From CAXMQZ01 sp963719055 (GTDB lineage Bacteria > Acidobacteriota > Thermoanaerobaculia > Multivoradales > JAHEKO01): DNA of 64,000 bases. The stretch is taken from NCBI GenBank assembly GCA_963719055.1, contig CAVRAU010000018.1, positions 1 through 64,000 on the forward strand, written 5' to 3'. The stretch's first letter is position 1. Every line of letters starts with the position of its first letter. The position numbers and the translations under genes are program-made. Of the stretch, positions 9,522-19,664 are shown piece after piece. The notes below the pieces were generated by a model that saw only the letters and a program-made list of their open reading frames with translations, was not told where the DNA came from and made no database searches.

Positions 9522-10625
9522 CTACTGCATCGCCGTGACTTCGACGGGGTCGTCTTCGAGGTCGCTGCGCAGCAGCAGGGCGCGACGTTTCTCGATATTC
9601 TGCAGCCAGATCGGGATGAACAGCCAGAGGTCCTGTAGGGAACGGTCGACCTCACCCAACAGGCCCACGATCCGTCGGCTCAGCACGGCGTGAAGCTCGA
9701 TAAGGTCCCGCAGATTCTGGGCCTTCTCCGCGTCCGAGTCGCCAAGACCCTCTTTGATGAATTCGATCGCCTTGCGGCCAGTGCTGCCCAATTCCAGGAT
9801 CAGGTTGGCCTTGGTGGGAATCTTCTCGGCGTACTGATCGAGGATCTCCATCTCGTCGAACCGGATCCCTCGCAGCGCCAGCATCTCGTTCAGCCGGACC
9901 GTCAGACCTTCCATCAGGTGCTTCAGAAAGTCTTCCAGCGATCTCCAGGCTTCGGCGACCGGCAGGGTGAGATCCCGTCGAATGACCGAGATGACCTCGG
10001 TGAGCCGTCGGTAGCGCACATGCTCGATGTCACGCAGATAGCTTCGCAGATCCTGCACGGAGGCATAGAGCCACTCGGCCTCCTCGATATCGCGCGGAAA
10101 CTTGCGCGACAGAAAGTAGTCCGCATCATGCAGGCTCCGAGGATCGGCGGCCACCAGCTCGCCGAGGGTGTCCTGGAGAAACCCGTTGAGCTTGCCGATG
10201 GAGACACAAAGGAGCTTACGCTCTTCTGTCAGACTGCCGACGGCGTCCTCGGCAGGGAACCGCACCAGGTCCTCGAAGAGGTTGACTTCCAGCATCTGGA
10301 GCGACGCTTGGATGTTCTGTCGCGCCTCCTCCAGCTGTGGGACGACGGAGGGGTAGGTGAGGAGCGAAGCGAGGTCGGATCGAATGAGCTCGGCGACCTG
10401 GAGGACCTGTCTCCAGATTTCGTGGAGACGGGCCGGGGAGCAGTTCAGAATGGCGTAGTTGCTCTCGAGGACGCCTTCGAGAAGCTTGACGCTGCCCAGA
10501 AGCGATCGGATTCGGGGGTTTTGCCAGCGGTACTTCTCCAGGCTCCACTGCGACAGAGTGATGCCCTTCGGCAGGGCAACCTGCTGATTTCCGACTCGTA
10601 TCAGTTGCTGTAAGTTCCCGTTCAT
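9522..10625 (-). CDS. Predicted all-helical cytoplasmic protein of unknown function
   Basis: This 367-residue protein has no signal peptide or membrane helix. It is rich in Leu, Glu and Arg and appears almost wholly alpha-helical. I do not recognise a family. ATG 10625 (MNGNLQQL) has GAGGTG nine bases upstream and is preferred over an ATG 45 bases earlier. It is divergent from the SpoIIE phosphatase gene, with a 126-base shared upstream region, and its stop is 25 bases from that of sppA. Confidence 0.6.
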   Translation of the reverse strand: MNGNLQQLIRVGNQQVALPKGITLSQWSLEKYRWQNPRIRSLLGSVKLLEGVLESNYAILNCSPARLHEIWRQVLQVAELIRSDLASLLTYPSVVPQLEEARQNIQASLQMLEVNLFEDLVRFPAEDAVGSLTEERKLLCVSIGKLNGFLQDTLGELVAADPRSLHDADYFLSRKFPRDIEEAEWLYASVQDLRSYLRDIEHVRYRRLTEVISVIRRDLTLPVAEAWRSLEDFLKHLMEGLTVRLNEMLALRGIRFDEMEILDQYAEKIPTKANLILELGSTGRKAIEFIKEGLGDSDAEKAQNLRDLIELHAVLSRRIVGLLGEVDRSLQDLWLFIPIWLQNIEKRRALLLRSDLEDDPVEVTAMQ

Positions 10626-10751
10626 GGTGGCGACACCTCGAGAGTGCCCGCGATCAGACTCGCTTAGCATAGGTGAGATGGAGATCCAAAGCTGTAAAGT
10701 TGTTCACGATGGCCCTGGTGGTCAGCATATTGAGCGCTTCGCGAGACCGGC

Positions 10752-12692
10752 GTGAAAGTCAGAAACCAACTCGTCCTGGCCTTTCTTCTCTTGGCTGTGT
10801 TGCCCCTGGCAGTCATTGTGTTCTTTTCCTATTCGACCTCTCTGCGGGCGTTTCGCCAGGCCGTAGCAGCCGAGTCGACAGTTCTCGGCGAAGAGATGGG
10901 CGAGCGTCTCAACGAGGTGCGGGAAGACGTTCGGAGACGCCTGAACCGACTGGCGAGTCTGCCGGCCCGCTCCTTGTTGGAGGGGGCCACCGCCGACGAG
11001 GCGATCAAGATTTACACAGATCTGATGGCTCGGATGGGCGACGTGGTCGATCTGGTGGACTGGTTCGAATTCATCCCCGAGTCCGGAGTGGGGACCGAGA
11101 CGGGAGAGTCTCCCGAACCCTTCTTGATGTATCCGTCACTGACCCTGACCAAAGCCTTGGAGAGACTCGGGAAACGATCCGCTGACTTGGGTGACTCCGG
11201 GATCACCCAAGAGTATCTGGAGTCCATGGTCCAGCAGGCGATAACCAGTCGCGAGCTACTGGAGGAATCCGAGATCGCGGCTCTCGAGGCGCGCGGGGCA
11301 CAGATGGAGCGTCTGCTGGGTAGTGAATTCACCAGTCCTGTGCGGCGGGGCAAGGAGGTGGTGGGTCATCTCAAGGCCATGGTGCCGGCGTCCCAGATTC
11401 TGCGCCAGGTCCTGGCGCGAACGCCGCGGGCGGGAGGTGAGATTCCCTTTGCTCGGGATGCCGCGGGCGATCTGTATATCGAGACCCCCGAGGATCGGGA
11501 AATCCTGGCCGAGATGGGAGTCGTCGGAGCGGGTGTGGAGCCGACGACCGAGCTGCTCCCTCAACGGGAGTGGATGATCGTCGAGACACCGGATCCCGCT
11601 TCGGGACTCTCGTTCGGGATCGCGCGGCCCGTGGCCCTGCCCTTGCAGGAGATCGGCCGGACGGCTGTCGAGAATCTTGCGTATGGGTTGGTGATGGTCG
11701 TTCTGGCCATGTTGGGTGTGCTGTGGCTGTCGGGTCGAATGACCAGAAACCTGAGTCTGCTGACAGAGGGTGCGGAGCATCTGGCCGCCGGCAATCTCGA
11801 AGCGCGCGTGCCGCTGCGCTCCCGCGACGAGTTTGGTCGTTTGGCTCGGACGTTCAATCGCCTGGCGATCGAGTTACGCGACAATCAGCAGCGGTTGCTG
11901 GTGGAGGAGCGGCGGCGCCGGGATCAAGAGATCCAACAGCGCCTGTTGGAGGCCGAAAACGAGCGCAAGAGCCGCGAGCTGGAGGAGGCTCGGCAGTTCC
12001 AACTCTCCCTGCTCCCGAAGCATTTGCCCAGGCATCCCGATCTGGAGATCGCGGTGTTCATGAAGACGGCAGCCGAGGTGGGCGGCGACTACTATGATTT
12101 TTTTCCGGGAGCCGGCGGCTCGTTGACCGCGGTGATCGGCGATGCGGCGGGCCATGGGCTGCGTGCCGGGACCATGGTGACGGTGGTCAAGGGACTGCTG
12201 ACCACCGAAGCGTCGGAGTCCCACCTGGCTGAGTTGCTGGGGACGGCCACCCGGGCCATCAAGCAGATGAATCTGGGGCGCATGAACATGGCCCTGACTC
12301 TGGCGCGGTTCGAGCATCGGCGCCTCTACCTCTCTGCCGCCGGCATGCCGCCCGCACTGATCTTCCGTCATCAGACCTCCGAGGTAGAGGAAGTAGTTCT
12401 CGTGGGGACTCCCTTGGGAAGCATGGCGGGTGCCACCTATGACCACTGGAGCTCCGGGCTGGAGCCCGGCGATACCGTGCTGTTGATGACCGATGGCTTC
12501 CCCGAGCTGCTCGACGCCGAGGGCGAGCCCCTGGGCTATCCGCGGGTGCGGGAGCTCTTCGAGGCCACCGCCGGTGAGGTGCCCGAGGACATCACTTCAT
12601 CGCTGGCACGGGCCGCGGCGGACTGGTCCGGTGACGAATCTCCCGCAGACGACATGACCTTCCTGGTGCTCCGGGCTAAAGAAAACGCGTGA
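10752..12692 (+). CDS. Membrane-bound HAMP/SpoIIE-type PP2C serine phosphatase
   Basis: The protein has 646 residues. A first membrane helix (about 5-24), an extracytoplasmic sensor region of about 270 residues and a second helix (about 298-318) lead into a HAMP domain (about 319-372) and a coiled coil (RRRRDQEIQQRLLEAENE). The C-terminal SpoIIE phosphatase domain (about 420-643) has metal-ligand blocks GGDYYDFF, GDAAGHGLRAG, LMTDGFPE and SPADDMT. RsbU-like proteins of this design dephosphorylate anti-sigma-factor antagonists, but the partner here is unknown. The start is a GTG with only a weak ribosome-binding site. Confidence 0.9.
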   Translation: MKVRNQLVLAFLLLAVLPLAVIVFFSYSTSLRAFRQAVAAESTVLGEEMGERLNEVREDVRRRLNRLASLPARSLLEGATADEAIKIYTDLMARMGDVVDLVDWFEFIPESGVGTETGESPEPFLMYPSLTLTKALERLGKRSADLGDSGITQEYLESMVQQAITSRELLEESEIAALEARGAQMERLLGSEFTSPVRRGKEVVGHLKAMVPASQILRQVLARTPRAGGEIPFARDAAGDLYIETPEDREILAEMGVVGAGVEPTTELLPQREWMIVETPDPASGLSFGIARPVALPLQEIGRTAVENLAYGLVMVVLAMLGVLWLSGRMTRNLSLLTEGAEHLAAGNLEARVPLRSRDEFGRLARTFNRLAIELRDNQQRLLVEERRRRDQEIQQRLLEAENERKSRELEEARQFQLSLLPKHLPRHPDLEIAVFMKTAAEVGGDYYDFFPGAGGSLTAVIGDAAGHGLRAGTMVTVVKGLLTTEASESHLAELLGTATRAIKQMNLGRMNMALTLARFEHRRLYLSAAGMPPALIFRHQTSEVEEVVLVGTPLGSMAGATYDHWSSGLEPGDTVLLMTDGFPELLDAEGEPLGYPRVRELFEATAGEVPEDITSSLARAAADWSGDESPADDMTFLVLRAKENA

Positions 12693-12713
12693 GAGCCGAG
12701 ACCCTCACGCGTT
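12684..12713 (-). terminator. Intrinsic terminator of the sigma/anti-sigma/DUF4097 operon
   Basis: AACGCGTGAG (12684-12693) and CTCACGCGTT (12704-12713) form a perfect ten-base stem around a ten-base loop. Read on the minus strand it is followed by TTCTTT, a proper U-tract, 38 bases past the DUF4097 stop. The left arm also contains the TGA stop of the plus-strand SpoIIE gene. A second short palindrome (GTCCAAC-T-GTTGGAC, 12723-12737) lies between it and DUF4097. Confidence 0.7.
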
Positions 12714-12751
12714 CGAGTGCTTGTCCAACTGTTGGACCGTTGCAGCGGGGA

Positions 12752-13639
12752 TTAGCGCTTTCTGAACTTGACGTTGCCGCTAAAACTGTCCACCGTGATG
12801 CGGGCATCTCCCGAGCCGGTGGTGAATTTGAGCCACTTGCCCGGGCTGTGCTCACTGGCCTTCTTGGGACCGGGTCCAAATTCATTGGTGACATTGCCGC
12901 TGAAGGTTTCGACCTCCCAGGTCGCGGAAGTATCGGCCGGCAGCCAGAAGGTGACGTTGCCGCTATGGGCTTCGGCATGCAGCCGCGCTTTGGCCGTCAG
13001 ACCACCGGAGAATTCGAGATCTCCGGAGACCGATTCGAAGGTTGCGCGCTCGATTTCAGTGGCCGAGACCTCAATATCGCCACTGACGCTGGCAGCTTCA
13101 ACGGTTTCGGCTGCGCCAGTCAGCTCGAGGTCTCCGCTCACCGATTCAGCCGCGATGGCGGTCTGATCTCCGTCGACACGGATGTGCCCGCTCACCGTCT
13201 CCACATCAGCCCGTGAGGGGCTCCCCGACAACTCGACGCTGCCGCTCACAGAACCGAGCTCGACGGCGCCGCTCACCTCGGTGACCGTGATGTCGGCGCT
13301 GACCGTCTCGACAGTCAATCTGGCGCCGGCAGGGAGCGAGATCTCGAGTTGCGCGTCGACCTCGCGACGGCGTCGGCCCCAGCTGTCCGGGACATCCAGC
13401 TCGATGGATATAGTGCGGCCACTACCCGAGACCTCGAGAGCCTCTACGTCGTCGCCTATGGTGCCCGTCACTTGTACCTGGTTGCGGTCCCAACCGGTCA
13501 CGCGGATCGAGCCCGAGATGATTTCTACATTGATCCTCGCATCGGCATCGGCGTCGCGAGTTTCATCCACCTGCTGACTCGCCCAGACGATGGGGGTGGA
13601 CAAGGCGATGGTCAAGAGCGCGAGACTGATCTTCTTCAT
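12752..13639 (-). CDS. Exported DUF4097-family beta-repeat protein
   Basis: The protein has 295 residues with a signal peptide (cleavage after about residue 20, VWASQ). It then consists of repeated short beta-strand units with the recurring VSGDLEL/VSGDIEV/FSGNVK pattern, giving a beta-solenoid as in DUF4097 putative adhesins. No catalytic residues are evident. GGAGGAGG precedes the ATG. It is the third gene of a sigma/anti-sigma/DUF4097 operon, an arrangement common in Acidobacteriota and Bacteroidota, so it is probably a target or modulator of that sigma factor. Confidence 0.85.
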   Translation of the reverse strand: MKKISLALLTIALSTPIVWASQQVDETRDADADARINVEIISGSIRVTGWDRNQVQVTGTIGDDVEALEVSGSGRTISIELDVPDSWGRRRREVDAQLEISLPAGARLTVETVSADITVTEVSGAVELGSVSGSVELSGSPSRADVETVSGHIRVDGDQTAIAAESVSGDLELTGAAETVEAASVSGDIEVSATEIERATFESVSGDLEFSGGLTAKARLHAEAHSGNVTFWLPADTSATWEVETFSGNVTNEFGPGPKKASEHSPGKWLKFTTGSGDARITVDSFSGNVKFRKR

Positions 13640-13661
13640 GGTCTTTCCTCCTCCGGGTCTC

Positions 13662-14297
13662 TTACACCCGGCTCACCTTTTGCAGGAGTTTTCTCTCCTG
13701 CTGGTAACGTGCTGCCAAAAGCATGCGTAAGCGAAGATTCTGCGGATCCTCGTTCAAGGCCACTCGCAGCTCGCCGATGGCCTGGTCCAGGATTAGCATG
13801 TTGTCTTCCCAGATCCGCAGGGAGTCTTCTTCGACGACGTCGCGGTGTCGTTCGATGGCGGTGACCAGATCCGTTCTGGCCAGCAGAACACCGTCTTCAG
13901 AGCGCGCCAGCTCGGCTTGTGTGGCCACGAAATCGGCTTCCACCTCGATCTGGGCGGTGGTCGTGAGCTCCCCATCTTGGCGTCCCACCCACCACACGGA
14001 CAGCGGTACGGAAAGGACCGCCAGAGCGATTCCGGCAGCTGCCAACTGGAGCCACCACGGGGGTGTCTGTGCACGGCTGGCTTCGATTCGGGTCTCGATA
14101 CCCGGCCAGAGGTCCCGACCCGGCTGAATCTCGGAATCGAGCTCACCGGCCCTGGCCTTCAGGGAGCGGAGGCTCTCGAGCTCTGCGCGGCAGGCGAGGC
14201 ACTGACCCAGGTGCCGGTCGATCTGATCTTGTGCCTCCGGCGCCAATTCGCCGTCAAGGTACTCGTTCAGTTGCTCTCGAATCTCGGGGCAGCTCAT
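13662..14297 (-). CDS. Membrane anti-sigma factor with zf-HC2 zinc finger
   Basis: The protein has 211 residues. The N-terminal zinc-binding anti-sigma domain shows MSCPEIREQLNEYLDGEL and the HxxxCxxC element in RHLGQCLACRAE (about 28-38). A single membrane helix lies at about 82-105, followed by an extracytoplasmic helical region. Its ATG overlaps the sigma stop by four bases (ATGA), so the two are translationally coupled and this is the cognate anti-sigma factor. Confidence 0.88.
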   Translation of the reverse strand: MSCPEIREQLNEYLDGELAPEAQDQIDRHLGQCLACRAELESLRSLKARAGELDSEIQPGRDLWPGIETRIEASRAQTPPWWLQLAAAGIALAVLSVPLSVWWVGRQDGELTTTAQIEVEADFVATQAELARSEDGVLLARTDLVTAIERHRDVVEEDSLRIWEDNMLILDQAIGELRVALNEDPQNLRLRMLLAARYQQERKLLQKVSRV

Positions 14298-14815
14298 GAT
14301 TTCAGTACCTCCCGGAGGATGCGGCGCGCCCGGTGCAGATGGGCCTTGGAAGTGCCAGTTGCGATACCCATGAGCTGACCGATCTCGTCGTGGTGAAATC
14401 CCTCGACATCGTGCAGCACAAAGACCATTCGGGCTTGTGAAGGCAGTGTCGCGATGGCTCTGTCGAGATCGATTCTCGATCCCGGGTGTCCAGCCGGTCG
14501 TGGATCGGGCACGGCTCGGAGCTCGTCGCTGGCCACACCTTGGTCCTTGCGTCGGCTGCGTGACCGAATCTCTCCCAGCACGATATTGACGGTCAACCGG
14601 TGCAGCCAGGTCGCAAAAGCACTCTTGCCGCGGAAAGAACGCAGCTTCTCCCAGGCTCGGACAAAGGCGTCCTGAGTCAGATCCTCGGCGCGCGCGGGAT
14701 CGGCCACCATGCGCAGGCAGATCGCGTAGACCCGGGCGGAGTGAGAACGGTAGAGGCTCTCGAAAGCCGCGATGTCGCCCGCCTGCGCCCTGGAGACGAG
14801 ATCCGATTCCGACAT
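14294..14815 (-). CDS. RpoE-like ECF sigma factor
   Basis: The protein has 173 residues from MSESDLVSRAQAGD. Region 2 is RVYAICLRMVADPARAEDLTQDAFVRAW and region 4 is MVFVLHDVEGFHHDEIGQLMGIATGTSKAHLHRARRILR. Neither the ATG at 14815 nor an alternative at 14872 has a strong ribosome-binding site. I prefer 14815 because the domain begins directly after it. First gene of the operon with its anti-sigma factor. Confidence 0.88.
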   Translation of the reverse strand: MSESDLVSRAQAGDIAAFESLYRSHSARVYAICLRMVADPARAEDLTQDAFVRAWEKLRSFRGKSAFATWLHRLTVNIVLGEIRSRSRRKDQGVASDELRAVPDPRPAGHPGSRIDLDRAIATLPSQARMVFVLHDVEGFHHDEIGQLMGIATGTSKAHLHRARRILREVLKS

Positions 14816-14935
14816 GGTTTCAAACAGGACGATTCGCGCCCCCAGCGGGGCACTCGGTAGCGTGTCGGTCATGGCGCAGCATCCACTCACAACCTATTAG
14901 ATACCGGCAGGTGTGGTTGAGTTTAGATCGACAGG

Positions 14936-17164
14936 TCACAGATTCTCCCGGAGGAACCGTGTCTTGAGGCCATACAAGTGGAAGATCTGTGCTTTGTCCC
15001 GGACTCCATGACGGGAGTTGGGATAGAGCATGAGCTGAAAGCTCTTTCCTGCTTGCTGGAGAGCGTTGGCCAGCTGGACGGTGTTCTGGAAATGGACATT
15101 GTCATCCATGGTGCCGTGGATGAGCAGCAGCTCCCCTTGCAGCTGACCAGCGGCCTCGATCACCGAAGTCGCCGCGTACCCTTCCGGATTGTCCTCGGGC
15201 CGCCGCATGTAACGTTCCGTGTAGATGGTGTCGTAGAGCCGCCAATCGGTGACCGGCGCGAAAGCGATGCCCGCCTTGAAACTCTGGCTATGGGTCAAGG
15301 CAAACGATGCCATGAAGCCCCCGTAGCTGCCGCCGTGGATGGCGATCCGCTGCCCATCGACCCAGGGCTGACGCTTGAGCCAGGACAGACAGGCCTCCAT
15401 GTCTTCCAGCTCCAGAACACCCATCTGCCCGTACGCCTCCCAGGTGGGCCAGATTCCCTTGGCCGAAGCCGATCGGTTGTCGCACATCCAGACGACGAAG
15501 CCTTCTTGCGCCAGGTAGCGAAACCACATGTTTCGAGAGCCGCCCCAGGCGTTCCTGACGGTTTGGGCATGCGGTCCGCCGTAGTTGTGCTGCAGGACCG
15601 GATAGGACTTGGCAGGATCGAAATCGGGCGGCTTGATCACGGCGGCCTCGAAGACGAAGCCATCCGGAGCCGGGACCTGCAAGAACTCCACCTCGGCCAA
15701 CGCGAGCTGCTCCAGGGCGGGGACTCGGTTCTCGTCAACGGTCCTGATCTTCTGGCCGTCGGCGCGGTGGAGAAACACTCGAGGCGGAGTGTCGATGTCG
15801 CTCCAGGTGTCCAGAAAGTGGGAGAAGCCCGGGGCGAAGCTGGGCCCGATGAGTGCCTGGGGTCTTGGAGAGGCGTTCGAATTCGGAGCCATCCAGGCGC
15901 ACGCGATAGACGTGAACTTCGATGGGACTGTGCTCGCTGGCAGAGAAATAGACCCAGTCCGAGCCCTCGTCGACGCCATGGATCTCTCGCACCTCCCAGT
16001 GCCCGTCGGTGAGCTGGCGTCGCACCGCCCCGGTCGACTCGAAGTGATAGAGGTGGTGATAGCCGTTGCGAGCGGAGAGCCAGAGAAACGATCCGTCCTG
16101 CAGCCAGAACGGTTTGCCAGTGAGATCTCTGTCGACAAAAGCCGGACTGGTTTCGTGGACCAGGATCGTCGTGGAGCCGGTCTGGCGGTCGGCGAGATTG
16201 ATGTCCAGCCAGGTCTGCTCCCGATCCTGCATCAGGAAGACGATCTTGCTGCTGTCGGGCGTCCAGCCCACCCGGACGATGAGAGGATCGGCGGATTCGT
16301 AGTCGGAGGTGTCGACCCAGAGGACCTCGCCGCCCGACGCCGAGACCACGCCCAAACGGACTTTCGGGTTGGGATCGCCGGCCTTGGGATAGTGGACGAC
16401 CTCGGTCGGCGCTCGGGTGAGCAGATGATCGACCAGCGTGAACTGGTTCACCGGGGATTCGTCGAGTTGCAGAAAGGCGAGGGATTTGGAGTCGGGACTC
16501 CACCAGTAGGCTTGGAAGTCACCCCGACCGTAGATCTCCTCCTGGTACACCCAGTCCAGCTTGCCGTTGAACAGATGCGGATCCGCCATCGCGGGTCAGC
16601 ACAGTTTCCTGACCATCTCTGATTCTCACCACATGCAGATCGTGATCGCGGACGAAGGACACATGGCTGCCGTCGGGACTGAATCTGGCGATCTCTTCGA
16701 CCTCCGGCTGTCCGGGTGAGACGTGTCGATCCGCCGGTGGACAAGGAGTAATGGAACAGATCGTCAGCCCGCTCGATGAGCAGAGCGTTCTGGAGCGGGC
16801 TGAGCCGAACGTCGTCTGCGAGGAGTCTCTTGGCATCCTGCTCGGAGAAGTCGGAGAGTCTTGTCAAGGAGCTCACCATCCTTTGAGGATCGAACAAGAG
16901 ACTGGTTTTGCCACTCTCGGCATCGATCTGTTGAGGGGGCAGGTAGGTCGAGCCGCCGTCCTGGGGCTTCAGGTATCGCTTCCCATCCGGAGACCAGTCG
17001 AGATCCTTGACTGGGGAGCCGCCAAACTCGACCCGGATCTCCTTGTCCGGGCTGAAAATGGCTTCGAGGGAGAGAGACCCCTGGCTGGCTTCGGCGCCAA
17101 CCTGCGAGCTCCCGAGGGTGACGAGCGTGGCAATCAGCGACAGGAACGCAGTGACTCTCTCCAT
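14936..17164 (-). CDS. Secreted S9-family prolyl oligopeptidase, DPP IV type (three apparent frameshifts)
   Basis: About 741 residues after removing three single extra bases near 16715, 16595 and 15870. MERVTAFLSLIATLVTLGSS is a signal peptide. The middle is a beta-propeller (DLDWSPDGKRY, RFSPDGSHVSFVRDHDL, WWSPDSKSLAFLQLDESP). The C-terminal alpha/beta hydrolase carries the nucleophile in GGSYGGF, the Asp in GTMDDNVH and the His in NSRHGVRD, a complete S9 triad. ATG 17164 has GGAGGG upstream. The propeller pieces lie in three successive frames while the catalytic domain is intact. Each break needs one extra base, so sequence error is likelier than decay. Confidence 0.88.
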
Positions 17165-17232
17165 GATTCGGCCCTCCGCGGGCATCTTAACCCGGCCGTC
17201 AGATACCCAACCGGTGAGGTAGCCTTGGCCGT

Positions 17233-19545
17233 ATGAGAAGGTCGAAGATGAAGGTTCTCGGCTTCTGGGTGGCATCGGTTCTCCTGCTGGGCGCAACCGC
17301 TCGTGGAGGCGACACGGTGCGCCAGGGACCGAATCGGCTGGCCCGCGAAAGCAGTCCCTACCTGAGACTGCATGCGCACAACCCGGTGGACTGGTATCCC
17401 TGGGGAGACGAGGCCTTCGAGCGCGCCCGGCAGGAGGACAAACCGATCTTCCTCTCGGTGGGGTATTCGACCTGCTACTGGTGCCACGTGATGGAGAGGC
17501 TGGTCTTCTCGGACCCCGCGATCGCCGACCTCATGAATCGTTGGTTTGTCAGTATCAAGGTCGACCGCGAAGAGCGACCCGATATCGACGAGATCTACAT
17601 GACCACCACACAGCTGCTCACCGGCCGTGGTGGCTGGCCCAACTCGGTCTTCCTGACTCCGCAGCTGGAGCCCTTCTTTGCCGGTACCTACTTCCCGCCG
17701 CAGGATCAGCAGGGTCGGCCGGGATTCCCGACGATTCTGACCACGATCGCTCGGACCTGGAACGAGAGACGGGATCAGATCGAGGCGCAGGCCACGAAGC
17801 TCTCCAAGGCCGTACAGGAGACGTTGTCGCCTCGGCCCACAACGGCAGGAACCAGCCTGCCAGCGGCCAGCTCGCGCCGAGCGGTGGCTGAGCTGAAGAA
17901 GCGTTTCGATTCAGAATGGGGTGGGTTCGGAGGAGCTCCGAAGTTCCCCTCCCCGGCGAATCTCTTCCTTCTCTGGGAACAGGCCGTAGCGGGCGACGCG
18001 ACAGCTCGCGCAATGGTTCTGGACACCCTGGCCGCCATGGGGCGAGGCGCCATTTACGACCAGCTCGACGGCGGGTTTCACCGCTATACCCTGGACCGTG
18101 CCTGGCGGATTCCCCATTTCGAGAAGATGCTGTACGACAACGCACTGCTGGCGGAGATCCTGACGATGACCTCCGTCGCCGCCGACGATGCCGATCTGGA
18201 GCGTCTGGCCAGGGGAACCCTCGAGTTCCTGCTGCGGGTCATGCGACTGCCCAGTGGGGCGTTCAAGTCGGCCATCGACGCGGAGACGGAGAGCGTCGAA
18301 GGAGCCTTCTACGTTTGGGACCGTCGGTCGCTCGACGCAGTGCTGGGTGACCAGGAATCCCTCTTTCTGGCTCCGATATTGGGCTATGCTTCGCCGCCGA
18401 ATTTCGAGGAACACGCCTATACCCTGTACCTGACCGACTCGTTCGAGCAGCACGCGGACAGGCTGGGGATGAGCCGGGGGGCGCTGCTCGATCGGGTCGA
18501 CCCTCTGTTGGCAGCGCTCGCCGAGGAAAGATCCAGGCGTCCCTTCCCTCTCGTGGATGACAAGGTCCTGACCGACTGGAATGGCATGGCGATCGCCGCA
18601 TTCGCCGAGGCAGGTCGTTTGTTCGGGGAGGATCGCTATACGACGGCCGCGGTGCGGGCAGCCGACTTCGTCCTGGGATTGCGGGATGACCAAGGTCGCC
18701 TGCTGCACGTCTGGAGCCAGGGTCGAGCCAAACAGTCGGCGTTCCTGGATGACTACGCGTTCTTGATTCACGGACTCCTGAACCTCTACCGGGCTACCGA
18801 GACAGCTCGTTGGTTGGCAGAAGCGGAGCGGCTGACGGTAGAGATGGAGCGTCAGCTCCGCGAGCCCAGCGGTCGCTATTTCACCAGCCCGGCGGATCCT
18901 GCGCTTCTGGTGCGCTCGAGCGCGGCCAGTGGTGGCGCCATTCCCGCGGGCAACGGTGTGGCGATCGTCAATCTTCTGGAATTGGCCAGAGTGACCGGTC
19001 GTCCGATCTATCGGGCTCGGGCCCTGAGCGCGATCCAGTCCTTCTCGGCAGAGCTCGAGAGCCTTCCCGTGGCAATGCCCACCGTGGCCCGCGCAGTGCT
19101 GATGGTCAGCGGAGCGGCTGCGGGTACCCGTGACTCGATCCCGGTCGCCGACGTTGGGCTCCCTTCCGCCGAGACCCTGGTGGCTGCCGAGCTGCGTCTC
19201 GTCCCGGCCCCAATGGAGGAGGGCTGGCGCCGATTCGAGCTCAGTCTCATGATTCGAGATGGCTGGCACATCAACGCCAACCCGGCGTCGCTGGAGCTGT
19301 TGATTCCGACCCGTATCGATGGCGATCTGCGAGCCGTCGAGTACCCCCAGGGCATGTCATTGCGACCGGCGTTCGCGGACGAAGAGCTTCGAGTGTACAG
19401 CGGTCGAGTGGAGATCGGGGGTGAGATTTCGATGCCGGATCCAAGGCTCCGACTGACGTTTCAAGCCTGCGACGATCGCCGATGCCTGCCGCCGGTGACT
19501 CGCGAAGTCTTCCCGGCAATGGGGAAGGGGGAGGCGCCTGAGTAG
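17233..19545 (+). CDS. Exported DUF255 (YyaL/SSP411) protein fused to a DsbD-alpha-like domain
   Basis: The protein has 770 residues. A signal peptide (about 1-24) is followed by the thioredoxin-like DUF255 domain (ARESSPYLRLHAHNPVDWYPW; SVGYSTCYWCHVME with a CxxC at about 78-81). An (alpha/alpha) barrel region then runs to about 640. The last 120 residues resemble the DsbD N-terminal domain, with WHINANPAS and a paired-cysteine block FQACDDRRCLPP, the element that in DsbD passes electrons to periplasmic thiol proteins. The frame is intact. It is divergent from the S9 peptidase. The periplasmic redox role is inferred. Confidence 0.85.
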   Translation: MRRSKMKVLGFWVASVLLLGATARGGDTVRQGPNRLARESSPYLRLHAHNPVDWYPWGDEAFERARQEDKPIFLSVGYSTCYWCHVMERLVFSDPAIADLMNRWFVSIKVDREERPDIDEIYMTTTQLLTGRGGWPNSVFLTPQLEPFFAGTYFPPQDQQGRPGFPTILTTIARTWNERRDQIEAQATKLSKAVQETLSPRPTTAGTSLPAASSRRAVAELKKRFDSEWGGFGGAPKFPSPANLFLLWEQAVAGDATARAMVLDTLAAMGRGAIYDQLDGGFHRYTLDRAWRIPHFEKMLYDNALLAEILTMTSVAADDADLERLARGTLEFLLRVMRLPSGAFKSAIDAETESVEGAFYVWDRRSLDAVLGDQESLFLAPILGYASPPNFEEHAYTLYLTDSFEQHADRLGMSRGALLDRVDPLLAALAEERSRRPFPLVDDKVLTDWNGMAIAAFAEAGRLFGEDRYTTAAVRAADFVLGLRDDQGRLLHVWSQGRAKQSAFLDDYAFLIHGLLNLYRATETARWLAEAERLTVEMERQLREPSGRYFTSPADPALLVRSSAASGGAIPAGNGVAIVNLLELARVTGRPIYRARALSAIQSFSAELESLPVAMPTVARAVLMVSGAAAGTRDSIPVADVGLPSAETLVAAELRLVPAPMEEGWRRFELSLMIRDGWHINANPASLELLIPTRIDGDLRAVEYPQGMSLRPAFADEELRVYSGRVEIGGEISMPDPRLRLTFQACDDRRCLPPVTREVFPAMGKGEAPE

Positions 19546-19664
19546 AGAAATCAGGCATCCGCCCGCAGGGGAGGCCCGGCTTCTGGGTCTCACGGTATAG
19601 GATCTGGGGCTCGATCACCGCAGTGGTCGTGCTTTTGGCAGAATCCTGCCGGTTGTTGCAATCC

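Noticed and set aside
14936..17164. The S9 peptidase and other split genes as true pseudogenes
   Set aside because: All catalytic and structural blocks are present, shifts go almost always in the same direction by one base, and no in-frame nonsense mutations or large deletions accompany them. This fits sequence error better than decay.
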